Source: Colletes latitarsis (lineage: Eukaryota; Arthropoda; Insecta; Hymenoptera; Colletidae). Taken from it: DNA of 64,000 nucleotides. Each line of letters opens with the position of its first letter. The first letter of the stretch is position 1. Positions 1-11,800 of the stretch are shown piece by piece. The notes beneath the pieces were generated by a model, which searched no databases, was not told the DNA's origin, and worked only from the letters and a program-made list of their open reading frames with translations. The stretch spans positions 28,791,422 through 28,855,421 of the forward strand of contig NC_135141.1 of the NCBI RefSeq assembly GCF_051014445.1, read 5' to 3'. Made by a program: the position numbers and the translations under genes.

Positions 1-734
1 GAAATTCTGACGAAACGCAAAAACTTTCATAACGCGACGCGTGATCCGAACTGTCCGTGAGTTTCGTTCGAATTACAAAGTTTTGTTGACTGACCGTCAT
101 CGGCTGCGTTCACAGGAGGTATAAAGTTGAAATTACAGCCACGCGCATGCCGAACGTCGCCACAGACGTTCAGCCAGTCAGCAAAGAGATACGACGTCCA
201 ATCAGAAGTGTTTTGCAATTTGAGATACAGCGGTTGGTATTCACTGTGCACTTAGAACAAAAATTTCATTTTTTAATAAAAAAAGATTTGCATTAAATAG
301 TTAGCACATTAACAGATGGTTATTTCGTGACCGACATGTTTACAAAGTGTCTTAAAATAGTTTATATTAAAAGAACCCTGATACTCGTAATATCTTAAAT
401 AATGCTATTGTCGTTAGGCATGCTATGCAATAAAAAGTGTACTGTTAAATCGTCGAATATTTATAAAGATACCTCTAGATATGAAAAGCTGCCCTGACAA
501 TAACGTGTTAATATTTTCTTATAAAAAATTAATTTATATAACAGCATAGCTTTTATAAAATATCGCGTTAATATTTTTAATTTATACGCAAAATACGATA
601 AAAATTTATTTCTTTATGCAATTTTCATTTATTTCTTGTTTTTCACAACCTATATCTACACTAAAGGGAAAGTATTAGGTAATTGTTTTTTTAATAATAA
701 AGACAGAAACATGAATTGTTAATGTTAAGAAATT
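1..734. other. Intergenic, no gene recognised
   Basis: Positions 1-250 are somewhat richer in GC, and a 74-residue frame is open on the minus strand there, but it matches no family I recognise and has no convincing splice context. The rest is AT-rich non-coding sequence leading to the 3' end of the ribosomal protein gene. Confidence 0.5.
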
Positions 735-740
735 TTTATT
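735..740 (-). terminator. Polyadenylation signal of RpS15A
   Basis: A minus-strand AATAAA begins only about 15 nt past the stop codon. This would give the very short 3' UTR that is usual for ribosomal protein genes. Confidence 0.55.
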
Positions 741-754
741 GAATTAAATAAAAA

Positions 755-1353
755 TTAAAAGAAAAATCCAAGTATTTTCCCTCCAAGATGTTTTCTCCTA
801 GCTTCTTCATGATCCATAATTCCTCCGCTTGTAGTTAAGACAACATATCTGCAACATATGAAATACATTATGTATGTAATCAATTATTCTTTATGTAACA
901 CAAACTTCTAAATACATACCCAAACTGACGAGATGGTAAAAGGTTGTTGGTCCACTTTTCAATATCATTAATTGGGACATCAAATCTAGGTGAAATAACA
1001 CCACACTTGTTTAACCTTCCACTGAGATTTACTACAACTTTGCCACTACGATGATCATCAACAATTTCAAATTCTCCTATGTATCCTAAGCATCATAAAA
1101 ATAATACAATAAAATTACAATATTAAAGAAATTAAGTTCCAAAAATGAATACACAAGAATGAAATACATTCTAATGTTAAAAACAAAAGAAAACCAGAGA
1201 ATACTTATGTGTTTTCTTACCTTTCCTCATCATAACAGTTAAAAATTTAATGATTACTTTTGAGCAGGGTCTTAAAAGCACCTGTCTTTTTCCACGCTTT
1301 TCAGCATTGTTAATGGATTTGAGAGCATCGCTAAGAACGTTCATACGCACCAT
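755..1353 (-). CDS. RpS15Aa: Ribosomal protein S15A (uS8), 40S subunit
   Basis: Cytosolic small-subunit ribosomal protein uS8, which binds 18S rRNA in the 40S body. The minus-strand coding exons are 1221-1353, 920-1085 and 755-848. Together they give 393 nt, or 130 residues plus stop, the normal length for eukaryotic S15A. The protein opens MVRMNVLSDALKSINNAEKR, continues through GKRQVLLRPCSK and VNLSGRLNKCGVISPRFD, and ends KHLGGKILGFFF, all hallmark segments of the family. Splice sites are canonical: AG before 1355, GTAAG after 1221, and GTATG after 920. The start lies two bases inside its exon, so the 5' leader sits on a separate upstream exon. The sequence is highly conserved and intact, and I am confident of the identity. 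Confidence 0.97.
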
Positions 1354-1760
1354 GGCTGAAAACAAAATAATTTAAAATTACGTATTCTCTAATTACAAAC
1401 ACAAAAACTGTTTTTTACGAAGTATATTGATTATATCCATAATATAACTGTGACAACTAAACATAACCTATAAAAAACATAAAATAAGTTTAAGGAGTAT
1501 AATTCTGTCGTTTTACATATGTAGACGTCATAATATACGTAATTTGAATGTAACATTAAATAACTTTAAATAATACCACTTTCATTTAGTAAACAAAACA
1601 ATACAAGACAACTTGCCTGGTTTACCTCTCTGATCACTTTAAGACTTACGTTTTGAAACACTATATCTATCAAAATATTACCACTAAATAGTCGATGGCT
1701 TAAGCTAGTATTTAATTTATAATTTATTTATGCCGGATGAGTCTTAAACAAAGAGATTAC

Positions 1761-1823
1761 CTGCGATTTATAATTTTATTTATCACAGCAACGTACACGC
1801 TCGATTAGTCGAACGAAAAAGAG
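1761..1823 (-). promoter_or_regulatory. Putative 5' leader exon and TOP start of RpS15A
   Basis: On the minus strand a pyrimidine run (TTTCTCTTTTTC, about 1817-1828) resembles the 5' terminal oligopyrimidine start typical of ribosomal protein mRNAs. It is followed by a good donor (GCAG then GTAATC) at 1761/1760. Splicing from there to the acceptor at 1356 would place a short leader before the ATG at 1353. A second possible donor lies near 1627. The exact start site is inferred, not seen. Confidence 0.5.
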
Positions 1824-2882
1824 AAATCCGAAGTCAGTGTTACCATACCAACTTCTTGAATTGCTTACAATTTCATTGGTCAAAATTTTTGGAACTTACC
1901 ATAATATTGTTGCTAATCGTTATCTAGTGTTATATGTAATAACAATTAATAACAATAATTCTGTACAAAGAATAAGTTCATTATCAACATTATAAATTTA
2001 CAATGACGTAATTTAATTTTCTAATACAAGGGATTCTGTTGAATAAAGAAAGTAGTTTGTTCGATAATAAACCAATTTGTCCAAGAAATCATATATGATT
2101 GGAGTATAAATAAAGCGAATAAATAATACGTTCCAGGTCACATTTTTAATAATATTTATATTCCATCAACTTTCATTTGTTTTTTCAAATATATTATTTA
2201 TGGTTGTTACATTGAGAACGACGAACTACCTTAATGCAATCAACATAGTTAAGGTAGACCAACGAAATGCGCTCATTAAAATCGCGATCTGGTATTCTGT
2301 CATTGTTCTGTCGATAAGATAGACAAATTCTTGATCAGAGTGAAGAAGACGTATCGTAGAGGAATACATATAAGCTGTGGTCAATTGGTCGAACGATTGG
2401 TGATCGAGTGGTTTTGTCGTTCCGTAAATGCGGATGTGTGTCGTATCAACGACGATTATTGTGCAAGTGCCGAGTACTTGTCGAAACACGAAATCTGAAG
2501 GTCGATAATAATCCGTGGTTGAGGAGAGTGGTGTAAGTTAACGGTCCCTTGGTGCTTTCGTCATGCTGTCAAAATTGATGAGGAAGACAGAGTTGACGGG
2601 AGATGCTCACTGATATGGAGATTATTGAGAATCCCCTGGTCCGCGGGCCGCCTCTACTTGAAAGGTTTCCCGAAAGTTTTCACACGAGGAACACGCAAAA
2701 AGGTGCAAGTTGTCGGGCAACTATCGGCTGTCTTGTCGGCTTCCCGAAATTTTAACGTCGGTATCATCTGATTCACGACTTGATTCGCTCGTTTGTTTTC
2801 TGTATACTTATCATCCTCGAGATATACCGTAACACGTAACGAAATCAGAGGTATCCTCGCTGTGCGAGGTCAATTTTTCGCG
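1824..2882. other. Divergent promoter region between RpS15A and Ubr3
   Basis: About 1 kb separates the head-to-head genes. The part nearest Ubr3 (about 2600-2880) is richer in GC and CpG and probably holds its promoter and 5' UTR. An 87-residue minus-strand frame at 2226-2489 has no recognised relative and no splice context, so I do not call it a gene. Confidence 0.45.
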
Positions 2883-5800
2883 ATGGCCTCGACATCCAGC
2901 ACTTCAGCTCAAGTATTGATGAACAAGGGCAAACGTGGTGCAGCTGCTTATATTCATGCTGAATGTAGTAATCTTGACACTAGCTGTCCACAACATCTTA
3001 ATGAATTGTTAGATATACTATTAAATCCTACTAAACCCATCGATGATTGGGAAACCATCGATTGGTGCAAATGGTTAATGGCTGGTGGTCAAACGCCGGA
3101 TGAGTTTGATAATGCAGGTACTGTACAAATTTTGTTTCTTTTAACTACAAAAACAGACATTTTTAAGTTCAACATATTGGATTAATTTATTAGTTCAATA
3201 AATATATCATTGTTAATGTTGTATTAATCGCTTGCTTAAAACCATACATATATCTTATGCAATGTATTTATTATTACTTCATGCGGTTTACATTGTTTCT
3301 AGTACAACTCATGAACAATTGTTTAAAATAATATTCACAAGTAATATTTACATTACTCAATGAAGACACTAGAAAGTAAATATTTCTACAAGTAATATTT
3401 AATTGAAATACTTAACAAATTGTTTGGAAAGAGAGTATTGTGCAATTTAGTTATGCGACTAAAGTAAAGAATCAGAAATATCAATGAACTTATTATACAT
3501 TACTCAACCATTATTTAACTTTTTTAAGACAAACATTCTACTTTCAAAGTTATTTTCAATTCTATGATACAAATATTATCAAAATTGGATATTTGGTATA
3601 GGCAAGATTATTCAATAAATATACATTTTTACATACCATTGAAAACACGAAAATATAAATGGTTTAACAAATAAGACAACAAGATTCATGAAATATAATA
3701 ATTATTTTAAATTTGGAAAAGAATAACTGAAGTAAATGTTCATTTGTAGAATAATATTAAATAATTTTTACTTATTTAAAAAATTATGTATAAATATTTC
3801 AGTGAGGATGTATGATAATGCTACAACATGTGGACTGGTGTGGACTCCCAACTTTGTAGCATACCGTTGTCGTACTTGTGGTATATCACCTTGTATGTCC
3901 CTATGTACGGAATGCTTTAAAAAGGGCAATCACTATCGCCATGACTTTAATATGTTTCTCAGTCAAGCTGGAGGTGCATGTGATTGTGGTGATACATCGG
4001 TTATGAAGGAAACAGGGTAAGAATTTTAAGAATTATTTGAAATTATTTTGCTAGACAGAGGTATTCATATTTTATTTCTATAGATTTTGCGACAGACATG
4101 GTCCAAAAGCTACTGCTTGTAAGTCTGCTGCACCTTCAGATTTATTATGCGTGGCAGAAGCAATGATGCCTCGAATAATCCTTCGTCTTATTCAACATTT
4201 ACGTGAAAATTGGTATGTTAAATATTTTTATAAATATAATTAAAATTATAAATAATATATGTTTAGTATATAATAGTTTCCTATTTTATTTATTTTAGTA
4301 AGGTTGGTAGACCAGATTACAGAGTTGCTATTCAAAATGCGGATGGATATTTAACCATGCTCCTTGATTTGAATAAGATGGGTGCATTAATGAGGAATGT
4401 TATGACATCAGCACTTACTAATTCCCAAAAATATAAAAGTCTCATGGATCCTTCTGTTTCGACCGGACAACCAGAATATGATATGTATTGTCAGGACAGT
4501 AATAAAATATATCAAGATGCAGTGAAGTCTTTACCAAATCCAGAACCACTTGATGAATATAAAGGTTAATTTATATACGCTTTATCGACGTGTATTCATC
4601 AAGTTTTATGTACATATTTTTTGAAGAATAAATATTTCTGTTATTTCAGAATGTGCACCATTGCAAGAACATTTAGAACATACTACCTTCTTAGAAGAAT
4701 TAATGTTCTGGATAGTTGTTTATGAATTTCCGCAAAAAGTAGTTTGTCTGTTATTGAACATGTTACCAGATCCAGATTACAAGGAAGCACTTATTTGTGC
4801 TTTTGTACTACATTATAGTAGAATCTCGATGATGCTTGAACGTTCAGCTGATCCTGATACTTTGAGCAACAGAGTAGTTCATGTTAGCGTACAGGTGGGC
4901 TTTACGTGAACGTAGTATTTTTCTTGCAGTAAAGAAATTATGTTTTACACTTTTGTATTTTATTTTTCAGCTTTTTAGTAACGAAAGTCTAGCATTGAGA
5001 GTGCTGGATCGATTAAAGCTATTGCATGTTATGGTTATTAGTTTGAAATATATGATGAGTAAGATTCTGATTCAGAATACCTTACATGGTATGTATTTCT
5101 AATGATGTCATAACATTGGAATGTATGCATTGAAATAATGTATAATTCCTTTTCTTTTCAGATATAGATACAAATTTTCACTATGTAGTAGACTGTGGAC
5201 GACAAGTGATGAAAGAACATTGTTATTGGCCACTTGTGTCTGATTTAAATAATGTTCTTTCACATAAGCCTGTGGCTATTCGATTTATGAGCGACAATAC
5301 ACTTTTGGAAATGTGGTTTGACTTTCTGTCTATGTTCCAAGGTATTGCCTGTCTTTTGTAAAATACAATTATCAATCGTATAAAAGAACGTATCTAAAAC
5401 TGTTCGATGCTTTTGTTACAGGAATGAACGTGAATCATCGAGAAAGAAGTCTACACGTCGAATTTGAACCTAATACGTACTATGCAGCATTCAGCGCCGA
5501 ATTGGAAGCCAGCGCGTATCCGATGTGGGCTTTAGCTTCCCATTTGAGTGGTCCAGAAAGTGCAACCCTTAGTCGGAGAGTGCTTACGTTTTGCCTTACT
5601 GCTTTACAAGATTGGCTAGATGCTGTGAATTATACGCATCCAAATGATGTAAGTACTTAACATTTCCCAAAGTAGAGGTAACCTTACTATCCAAATAACG
5701 CGTCAAAATAAAATTTTTTATAGTGGTATATTTTTCTTATATCTATCATTTTAACTGATATTGTCTTATGACATTAACAATAAAATACTTCAATACGTGT

Positions 5801-8800
5801 CTACAAAAACATTTGACAATGAGAAAGAACGAATATACAATCATTCATCACTTTCAATAGTAACATCAAGACATACTACGTATGATCGAAAAAAGATTAC
5901 GCGTTGTTGAAATTTAATAACAATACTTTATTTTTTCATTGTGGTATAAGTTCTTCAATGACTAAATGTATAAATCGCACCGAGTGATCGACAATGAACA
6001 ACACGTGAGTCCTTAATCGTTTGACATGAACGCATGTACAATTACTTGTGCGTTCACGTCTCGTCCATTGTTGATCACTCGGTGCAATTTACAAATCTAG
6101 TCATTGAGGATATGTTGCTTATAATACCTATCACAATGAAGAAATAAATAAATATAATTTTAGTCATCCAACTAGTTTTTTATTATTAACCTACGAAAGA
6201 CCAGAATGCAACTTTTCGAGACGTCGATCGATCGATCGATCGATCGATTACGAGCGTCTTCACAAAAATTTAGAAACTATTGATTTATAAACTTATTTAA
6301 TATTGTAACAATATCAATCTCTACCTGTTTCATTTATATTTTTATTAGAATTTACATTTAGTTTTTTAAATTGTACCACTAATTACACTAGTTGTTTAAT
6401 TTTTTTTTCGCATTTGTTACAGAGTGATAGTTTACAAGTATCGTTTCATCTTCCACTTCATCGATATTTTGCAGTATTTCTGTGTCAAGCTGTTCGTCAA
6501 CAAGGAGCTACACTTAATGATTTGTTACCTCCTACTGATATGTTGCATCTTTTAATGATGCATCCTTTACGAGTTCAGGTGAGTATACTTTTCTCTCTGT
6601 TAATATTCATAGATTTAGTTGGCAGGGTCATGAAATGAATACTTATTTTTCAAAATGCAAATTATACATTTCTCTTACAAGATATGTATATTGTATACAT
6701 ATATGTGCATGATGGGATTTAATTCATAATAGCATATATATAACAGCCTTACTTTTTATTGACGTATATTTATTACAAGTACAGTTAATCTCGATTTTAA
6801 GAAATAAATTTAAATTGAAAGAAACATACGGGGGTAGTAAGACAGTAGTTTAATTTTAACTATATGAGGTTTCAAGTATTATAGACATGCTGAAATGGCA
6901 CAAAAATGATAAAAAAAAAAAAAAGAAATTATTTGATGAATAACTATATAAAAAAAGAACTGGTATCAAAATACGTTTTGTTATTAGTTTCACAAATTTT
7001 ACAGACGCGTATGAAAACGGAATATAAACGATATCGTTAAACGTAAAAACAATGAAGGATATATGAAAGTAGAAATAATGTACACACAGTGAAAAAAATG
7101 TCTAAGAATCGTAGATTATTAATATTACATTTATATGACTAAATTTATACTGATTTGATTTCATTTAGTATTATTGGAGTATTAATAATCGGTTGCGCGG
7201 GTGGCAAATCAACTTGTAAATGTGAATTAAAATCATATGTGATCAATTTCAACGCCACGAATCCTCCAGATGCTCTTCTACCTTTATGGAAAATTCCGGC
7301 ACCCGCGATTGGCACTGGTGGATTTGGTACTATTGGTTGAATATCAATGAACGGTATTGTGTTTTGTGCAGCATCATATACACGATCGCTTGGCGCAAAA
7401 TTCAAATATTGATCTTTTCCTGAGTCTGGTAATGAAGGTGTAGAATATCGAATCGGAATATCGGGTTGTTCTAATTTCAATTCAGTCCTACAAATAAAAA
7501 AGATGGATACAATAAGTTAGATCAAACTTTAAGTGCAAAAAAAAAGAAGAATTTGTTAAAGCAACAATCAAATAAGTTGTACCTTGTTGTATCATCGTTA
7601 CTCATCCAGAAACTCTTTTCTATCGGTTGTATTAGTTTCCCCGTTGTGAAATTAAATGGCGTCGCCATTATTTCTAAATTCAAGTGGGATCCGATTGTTC
7701 GAAATTTGATACCTAAAAAACAAACATTTCGTAAATATAATTTTCATGGTTGAAATAGAAAGTGCATAATTTCTACAATGTACCTGTTAGAAGGTGATCT
7801 TGAGCTGGCACCAAATCATCTAAGTCTAAAGCTCTTCTTTCCCATGCTAAAGTATGGTAATCAATGTTACTCTTTACATTCTTGTCTAATATGTGGAAGG
7901 CGTCGATCGGTTTCCAGGCGATAGTTGTCTCATTGATATATCCACGTGGCATTAGTTCACCTTCTTGTATTTGTATGTGTATTATTTGATTTACTTTCTT
8001 TAGTGCAATGCCTGTTATAATCCTGTAACGAATTATTTATTGTGGTTTATAGGATTAAGAATTTTTATTAAATTACCTATAATGAAATATTTACTTGTTA
8101 TTCGCCACGTCAGACGTGACACTTCGCAAACTGAAGTAACGATCAGATTTCGTGGTATTATCATCGCAATAGCAGAAACAATAACTGCAATGCCAAAACA
8201 ACCATCGCCACCAGCTATCGACTTTAGTAGTTCCCGTTGTGCAGGTGCTCTTTTGTCCAAATACGCGACCGTTTTCATATTCTATATGTTCGTATCTTCG
8301 GCTACTGTTTGAGGGCTAAAAATTTACAAATTTGTTGAGTATAGTATCCTCTATATGTAGTTCATTGTAAAACGAAGTTAAATTTACCGAAGGACAAATC
8401 CACATGTCCGAATCGACGAATTCACAGTTTAATACTTTGCCATTGCATTGTTGCTGTTGAGAACAGAATTGATTTTTATAGCATCCTTCCACTTTTGCGT
8501 ATGCATAATACGCACAATTTTCTCTACAAGATGATCGCTTATTCAGGTCTACTTCGTTTACAATATACCCTTGAAACAGTTTTGTCATTTGTGTGTATGT
8601 TTCATCTGCAAGAAATTGTTTCGTTCAATTATGTTTATTACATGAAAATGGATAATCAAGTAAATATACCTAATTTTTGAACTCTAGCATCACATTTCCA
8701 AAGATCTCTAGGAGCAAAAGCCATGGCAGTTTTCACTGCTCTTACGGTCTCCAATGTTCTTGTTGAATATTGTTGCTTTACTAAATCTATCTCAGTACTG

Positions 8801-11800
8801 AAGTTAGAACCTACATTAAATTTGTTACAATGGTTAGTCTATTGCTGAGAAGTCAAATTGGGTTACATCCAATAATTGCTATTTTATACCTGGATTATAG
8901 AGTCGCAGCAACATGTAAGAAAAGTGTATCATACTGTAGCCTTTGATTTCTGTGAGGGTAATCGTGCTATATAGATTGTAGAGCAATTGTTGTAGCGACT
9001 GCTGTTCACTGCAAATTTGCGAGGATGCATCCTATATGCACAAAATATAAATTTAATTATGCTTGTACGTGTATATACACGTGTAGACGTAGAGCCGTTT
9101 AATTTTAGTTAATTTAAAGAAAAAAAAACAAGAAAACAAAAAATATACAAAGTTATACCTGATATGAAACCATAAACAATTTATCGTGTATTATGAAATC
9201 AGCTATACGCGTTAACGCATTTATTATGGATGCATTTGGATCGTGCAAAATAGTTTTCGAAAAATCTGCTAGTTTCTGTAGATCAAGATACGCATTCTCG
9301 TCGATAATTTCACGTTGCATTTGCCTAAAAACGTTATACAGTCCGTCGATGCTTTTTAGTTCGTTTTCTGTTCGGGCCCATAGCCACACGGAATTCAACG
9401 AATTTAAATATTCGTAACCACCGTTTGGAAACTTTTGTTCCAGTTCGTTTCCGAAGGCCTTGAAAGTCTTTATAAGGTTCAAATATTTATCGTCTTCGAA
9501 TCCTATAACACCTAACCCTGCCTCCGATATATTTCTTTCCAATGTTTTCTCGAGTTGAAAGAGTTTGTATCTCATTTCATCGATTCTGGTGGCGTTATTA
9601 TCGAAAGCACTTCTTACTCTCCATATTACCGAGAGAAAAAGCAGCAAGCTTGTAATGACTTTTGTTTCCTTCATTTTCTATTTCTCAATGTGTCCTCGGT
9701 GTCTTGCTTCTCTTTAATTACACAGGATATACATGCAGTCTCTATTTTCGATCCATTATACTCTGCTATACCTACGCGTGTATATGCAGATTATAAGTCT
9801 CAAATAATAATATGTGCGATTTCTAGTCTCTCAGGTTCCAATTTGCAACTTGGCAGTGAATCAAATAAATAAAGTAAATTATTTTCTTTGATAATTCATT
9901 CACCGACGTTGTCTTCGATTATATCAAAATGGAAGCCAGAAGGCTTTAACGTATTTGAAAAGATCAATATTGAAACAATTGGTTTCGTGTAACGCCCTTG
10001 AAACTTTGAAGAACAAAAACATTTCAGTAGTATAGCATAATTTTGATGACAATAATTGATACGTTTGTATATGCCAGTATAGGTATACATAGATAACTTA
10101 CGCTCACATAAAGCGTGTTGATCTGAGGGTCAGTTAAAAATGATATCACATGTTTCCTTTGTGAAAAGATTATGTTTCACATCGTGAATCTGTTCTTGAT
10201 TAACATATTTTACAGTCGATTATATTTCATTAAGTTAAAGTGAATCACATCCGCGTATAATTATTAACACTTCCGGTCATTTAAAACCTTTAAACCAGAA
10301 TCAAAATCTTATGAATTTTACTTAATCGAATGCAATTTTTTTATATGTAACATTATTTGTACACATTTTTGGAAAACAAATTGAGAAAATATTATAACTA
10401 AAATTCTGTTTATTTTAATCGGTATCTAAAAATGTTTGTGATAAGTTTGTTCAAGCATATATGTGTTTATTATAAGGAATGAAAATAATTGAAAAAAAAT
10501 CAGTTCGATCGTACTAGAAGAAGTTACACGTAAGGTTTCTTCATATACGGTGCAAATCTTATTATACAGATTTGATACATGACCTTATTTTACTTGAAAA
10601 ACCAACATTTTTAAACAATAACTAATCGTATAACTTAATGTTTTCCTTTTTAATCGCTAACTTTGTAAGCGTTTGTTGCATTCCACGTAAGTCGTGATGA
10701 TAAAGACTACTCTTTGTTTTGGCAGAAGTGATGTCGCACAAAAGATATTCTCACGGCTAAGATTGCACGTTCTTTTATTTTAAAAATACTTTTCACGAAG
10801 GAATCGACAAAGTGAATATAAATTTGAAACGTTAATTCATTAACGTGAGATACGCGAAATATTCATTTATATTTAGGTAAAAGAAACGCATGTGCGTAAA
10901 CATCCGAACGACACAACGAATATAACGTTGTGAGAAACTTTATGATGGGTACTGTTATTCCTTTACGATGTCATAGAGCAAGACCTCTAATCTCTGTAAG
11001 ATTCAACGATATTTGCATAATTTCAAAGACTTCTCGAGAACGTAACAGCAAATTTTTCTCATCGAATCCATATTGTTCTCGAAGACATTCACAGTAAACG
11101 AATGGAAAGCAATGTTTCGAAGTGATATAGGTCGCTGAAGGTCAGTGGAATCGATCGAAACTGTTTCGAAAACAATTACCAAACATTGGAACCTGAGACA
11201 CTGTTAGAAGAAATTCTCTTACGCTGGTTACGGTTTGAAAGTTCTTTGATTGCAATTCTGTAATTCTGAACTGTCTGAATCTTTGTCACAATATGTACCG
11301 TTTCACAAACATTCGTTCGGCGATCGTTTCTCGGAAATACAGTTGCTAAGCGTGTTTTTGACACAACGACAGAAAACAGCTCAGCGAACACTCTTCTCGA
11401 TTGCTCGGACTCGACTGAAAATTTTCTATCATTCTCTCGTCATTTCACTCAATGTTTCCTCCCCCCTTCCCTTAGAATCGTTCAGGCTTTAATGATACAT
11501 GCAATTCTGCGCATGCCCCTCTTCATTCTTATTCTCTTCGCGTTCATATAAAGTGCATTGTATCGTCAAGGAAAACATTACACATGAACTTTCCGTTTCT
11601 ATAAAAAAGTTAGTGTATCCAGGGAATGAAATATGTTTTACTTAATCATGAATGATTTTTTTTTTAACGAAAATTATTTTGTAATGCATTCCATCAACGA
11701 CATCTATTTCATACACGTAACTGCATTGTTCATTATCTTTCACGAAGAAACAGGAAAAACGTAATTTCTATAATAGTTTGGTAGATAGAATCTGGCACAA

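Noticed and set aside
27..251. 74-residue minus-strand frame at the window edge
   Set aside because: No family resemblance or splice sites; CpG-richer sequence gives chance open frames.
2226..2489. 87-residue minus-strand frame between RpS15A and Ubr3
   Set aside because: Not recognised, no promoter or splice support, and it lies in the shared promoter region.
9060..9090. Short palindrome around ACGTGTATATACACGT
   Set aside because: Small, AT-rich and intronic; no other evidence of function.
7155..9872. Plus-strand frames overlapping the nested gene (for example 8040-8312, 9193-9417, 9555-9872)
   Set aside because: They are the reverse shadows of exons of the well-supported minus-strand gene.
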